In this document: positions 60,875 through 64,000 of the stretch, one piece after another
Layout of the letters: each line of letters opens with the position of its first letter
Numbering within the stretch: the first letter of the stretch is position 1
Source: Cristatella mucedo
Lineage: Eukaryota > Bryozoa > Phylactolaemata > Cristatellidae
Reading direction: 5' to 3'
Assembly: GCA_009760855.2 (NCBI GenBank)
Contig: WPIO01000010.1
Location: forward strand, 310,001 to 374,000
DNA length: 64,000 nt
Program-made: the position numbers and the translations under genes
The notes under the pieces: generated by a model
Database searches by the model: none
Told to the model about the DNA's origin: nothing
The model's input: only the letters and a program-made list of their open reading frames with translations

Positions 60875-61840
60875 CTGTCCTTCCCTATGTCACGCTGTGC
60901 AAGATGGCGCACTTAAGTCACGTAGTAAGTTGGTGCAGCGCTGTCTTCCCATAACCAGTACTTCTGGGATTGAAATGTAATAAGCATGAAATGTACGTCT
61001 ACTCTGACTCAGCGAAGTGAGTCTGCAGGCAGTGAGCTGCTTGTATATCGTTATCATGATAACGTCAACTCGAATATTTCTGTGCTGGGCAGCTCACAGT
61101 GCTGAGGACCTAATCCGTGTCGGTCGGTGCTCAAGCTTTTCCTCCCCAATCCATTAAATGATTGTGCGTCAGGTAATTCGATCGAGCTGTTTTTGACAGC
61201 TAGACTCTTACAGCAAGATGTGATCATTGCACATGCTACCCCGACACTATCTCCATAGGTGGCGCCAGCTCATTTAGGAAGTGCTTTTCCTGCATGCCCT
61301 GATCAGGAAGCTGTGCAGTTGCCTGCAAGACACTCCGAGGCATCTTTGCTACAGCTTAGTCGAGTGTTATATCAGTCAATAAATGACATGTTGGTAGTGG
61401 CTGGGAAATCATCCCACTAACGCCAGCTGATGATGCTGCATCTGCGACTGATTCTCATTAGAGCTGACAAGCATCAAGTCACGTGCACTCGGCGTAGGTG
61501 CTGAGAAAGCATACTCTGGTGCAAGCTGCTTCAGAAAGGCTGCAACTCGCCAGGAAGGTCCCACTGGGAGGTGCCATAGCCAGTAGTAGTACAAGCAAGG
61601 TCAAGTATTATTTGACCAAAGTGATTACAAGTAACTTGCACTCAAGTGTGTCAGAATACTTGTTCCCCAAGTTTATGTCATTTGCATGCACAACCTATGC
61701 AGCAAATGTACAGCTGACTGCTCAGCAAAACAAAAATAGCTAAAGATGCTCGTATTCACAAGGAATCACTTATACTGATTATCTCAAGCTATCAGTTTCG
61801 ATTGGTAGCAGTCATCAATAGCCCAATATGCTACATTTCT
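60875..61840. other. Stretch without a recognisable gene
   Basis: An inverted-repeat word ATCGTTATCATGATAACG lies at about 61048. No gene is seen. Confidence 0.4.
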
Positions 61841-61849
61841 TATTTATCC

Positions 61850-62300
61850 CATCTCATTTCTATTCTGCTTTCCCGAATGTGTCCTTCCCTTATACTTGAT
61901 GATTTCAATATTAGTTTTGACAACTTAGCTGACCCTTACGTGCACCCAATTTTGCTGGTAAGCTGATTCATTTTCTCTCGGTTCCCGTGATGACGGCCTC
62001 TCTTATCGTCCAGGCAGCTTGCCAATCAAATCGCCTGAATAAAACTGTGATGATTGCAGGTTCCTTGCTAACTGCTCCCAGCAGCCAGACTCCGTCCTAA
62101 TCTGTGGCACCAAGTGCTGCTGCCTCTTGTGTGCTTGTGTATACTGATCTAAGTGTACCAGCTTTGTCCTTTTGAATGTATCACCGCGATACCGCGAATT
62201 TCACAAAGTCTTGGCTATCTTTTTGAACCTGTTATAAAGCACGTGACAAGAGATTTAGTTCTCTTTGGGCACCATACTACGATCACCTATTATTAGTGTC
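61850..62300 (+). mobile_element. LINE fragment: endonuclease piece joined to 3' end
   Basis: A DFNISFDNLADPYVHP-like endonuclease block (about 61900-61950) lies close to the 3' end AAAGCACGTGACAAGAGATT, TAGTTCTCTTTGGGCACC and a short ATT tail, so most of the element is deleted. Confidence 0.6.
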
Positions 62301-62304
62301 TTTA

Positions 62305-63960
62305 GAAATGCAGGTTACGGGTATTTGGAGTGTGTGGCAACCAATATTTGCATTTTTGCACTTTAGCAGTCCACGATGCAGACGATAAAACATCAATTCA
62401 GGAGGCTAACTGCTGGCTGCTTATAGCCGCTTCCATTGCTAATGCATCAGCTGCCTTATTCTCTGGCTTTCATAGCTTGCTAATTGTGCAGCCTATGTGG
62501 CCTTCCCATCAGGCTCACTGTGTCCTATTTAACTCTACCCCGGCAGGTACCAACTGCAAAGGATGTATTGCAAATGGGCCTGAGCAGGCTGTGATAATGG
62601 TCGACATAGATCGGATGGTGAGGTCGTGTCAACAGCAACAGCTGCCAGCAACAGGAGCAGCAATAACTGCCGATGCTCGCTTGTAGGCAATAGGCCTGGT
62701 CGAATGCAGCTTCAATGAGGCAGCAGCAGCCGCCGCTGCTGCTGCTGCTGCCTGTCACAATTAACGATTGACTATGGAATGCCTTAGCTGAGCAGTGATG
62801 AACAGACTAAGTGGCTACATCAGCATGGGCACATCCTATAGAGGTCTTAGTACAACGTCAGCAAGGTCAGCCAGAATATGTGTAACAAGAGAGCTGTCGG
62901 ATGTGTATAGGTGACCTACCGGGAGTACCAAATGTGGCTACACGGTCGGCTAAAAGAGAGACTTTGTGGCCACTCAGTGCAGTGGCATTCTTCAGAGGTC
63001 TCACTGCAAGTCAGACAGCTGCTGTTTTCTGCCATTCCAGTCATTTTGATTGTCTGACAATTGGCAGGTGGTCGGCCTGATACTGGACACATTACTCCGA
63101 ATTCCTGGTTCATACGAGGCTTAGACAGGACGAGAGGTTCAGACAGAAGCACCTACATTAGGAGCACGAGTTTGTTCAGATGCAGCAGCAAGCTGTTCTA
63201 ATCAATTGGTGCATCCACTCCTTCGTCTGTCACTCCTGGAAACTAAAACGGCATCAGCTTCTAGCTTGTGTGTCGAGAACATTCAAGCTCTCCAGCCTGT
63301 GATTTTCATCCGATCATGACTCCAAATGGAGTAATGTTCTCTGCTTCACTCATAAGCTTTCACCGAGTCTCAGACTCACTAGCGTGGACTCTGGGGTCGG
63401 ACTTTTGAGTGCTCACAGAGAATCCAGATGCAAGGCTTATAATAGATCGGCTGCTGGGGCCACAGCAGCTCCTCTACACTGAGCTGCTCACGATACGACC
63501 TGCCGTCGTCCGACTTCAAGTGTCACACCCTGTATTAGGCACGTTCTTCGTCGGCCTGGTCAACCGTCGAGCTACTGAAGTATCGGCTCCTTTGAGTCGA
63601 TACTTTTGAATATGCGTTTATATAAAATTTAGTGGCGCCATCTGGGGGACGTTGCAGCAATCCGAACTCACTCGTCTACCTAGCAGAGTCGACTCTACCT
63701 GAGCCCTGATTCACGACAAGTTTTCAGTGGAGCGGTATGAAAGATGAACTCAGTGTTGGCAGCCTGCCGATTAATAAATACTCAGCAACAATTCAATACC
63801 AGCTTGCTGATGCTGTTTTCTTATCTTATCCAGGCCAATTTGACAGCAAATAAATTAAGCATTTGGATACAGCTGCCCTCAAGCATATGAGTAAGGCGTG
63901 AAGCTCTGCACAAAAATCCTGCAACAAAAACCCAGACAGCCAGTGTTCGTGTACAATTGG
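62305..63960. other. Stretch without a recognisable gene, with a CAG/CTG hairpin
   Basis: GGCAGCAGCAGCCGCCGCTG continues to CTGCTGCTGCTGCC (62718-62754) and folds on itself. No gene is recognisable. Confidence 0.45.
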
Positions 63961-63965
63961 GCTGA

Positions 63966-64000
63966 GGTTGGTTTGGCCCAGCGGTCAAGGTGCTGGTCGC
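63966..64000 (+). mobile_element. SINE family 1, 5' end cut by the window edge
   Basis: GGTTGGTTTGGCCCAGCGG followed by TCAAGGTGCTGGTCGC matches the tRNA-like head (A-box region) of family 1. The rest lies beyond base 64000. Confidence 0.75.

Overview
This is animal nuclear DNA. It shows split genes with GT-AG introns, tRNA-derived SINEs, several classes of non-LTR retrotransposon, a Tc1-type DNA transposon and abundant microsatellites. I see no operons, prokaryotic signals, rRNA or CRISPR. Shab/Kv2 and MFSD13A families plus L2/CR1-like LINEs ending in (ATT)n fit an invertebrate bilaterian. I cannot name the phylum from sequence alone.

Two protein-coding genes are well supported. (1) At the left edge on the minus strand is a homologue of the MFSD13A/TMEM180 transporter. 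A first coding exon (5822-5016) and a second short exon (814-718) flank a 4.2 kb intron, and the rest of the gene lies beyond base 1. (2) On the plus strand is a Shab-type (Kv2) voltage-gated potassium channel. Exon 38711-39364 encodes the N-terminus and T1 domain. Exon 43874-45022 encodes S1-S6, the pore and a long low-complexity tail. They join in phase 0 across a 4.5 kb intron. The first sits at the edge of, and the second inside, strongly GC-rich tracts with (CCG)n runs (about 34.85-39.7 kb and 42.7-47.5 kb).

Most of the rest is decayed mobile DNA. There is a dispersed L2/CR1-like LINE family (at least 14 fragments, both strands), a degenerate R2/NeSL-type retrotransposon with a restriction-like endonuclease (15.8-18.5 kb, minus), and a Tc1-like transposon with terminal inverted repeats inserted in a (TA)n tract within the Kv2 intron. 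Two tRNA-derived SINE families are present. SINE family 1 carries a 3' tail resembling that of the LINE, which suggests it borrows the LINE's machinery. A further copy is cut by the right edge of the window.

Tandem DNA is prominent. It includes an 11-bp minisatellite with a 124-bp higher-order period (26.25-26.66 kb), an 18-bp palindrome-containing repeat (56.35 kb), a 33/44-bp repeat (49.7 kb), a 739-bp pyrimidine tract (51.3-52.0 kb) and many (TA)n, (GA)n and (CCG)n arrays. The stretches between are noted as holding no recognisable gene. Nothing here proves a novel molecular system. The most unusual items are the divergent Kv2 C-terminus, the SINE-LINE tail sharing, the transposon-split microsatellite and the complementary inverted LINE halves.
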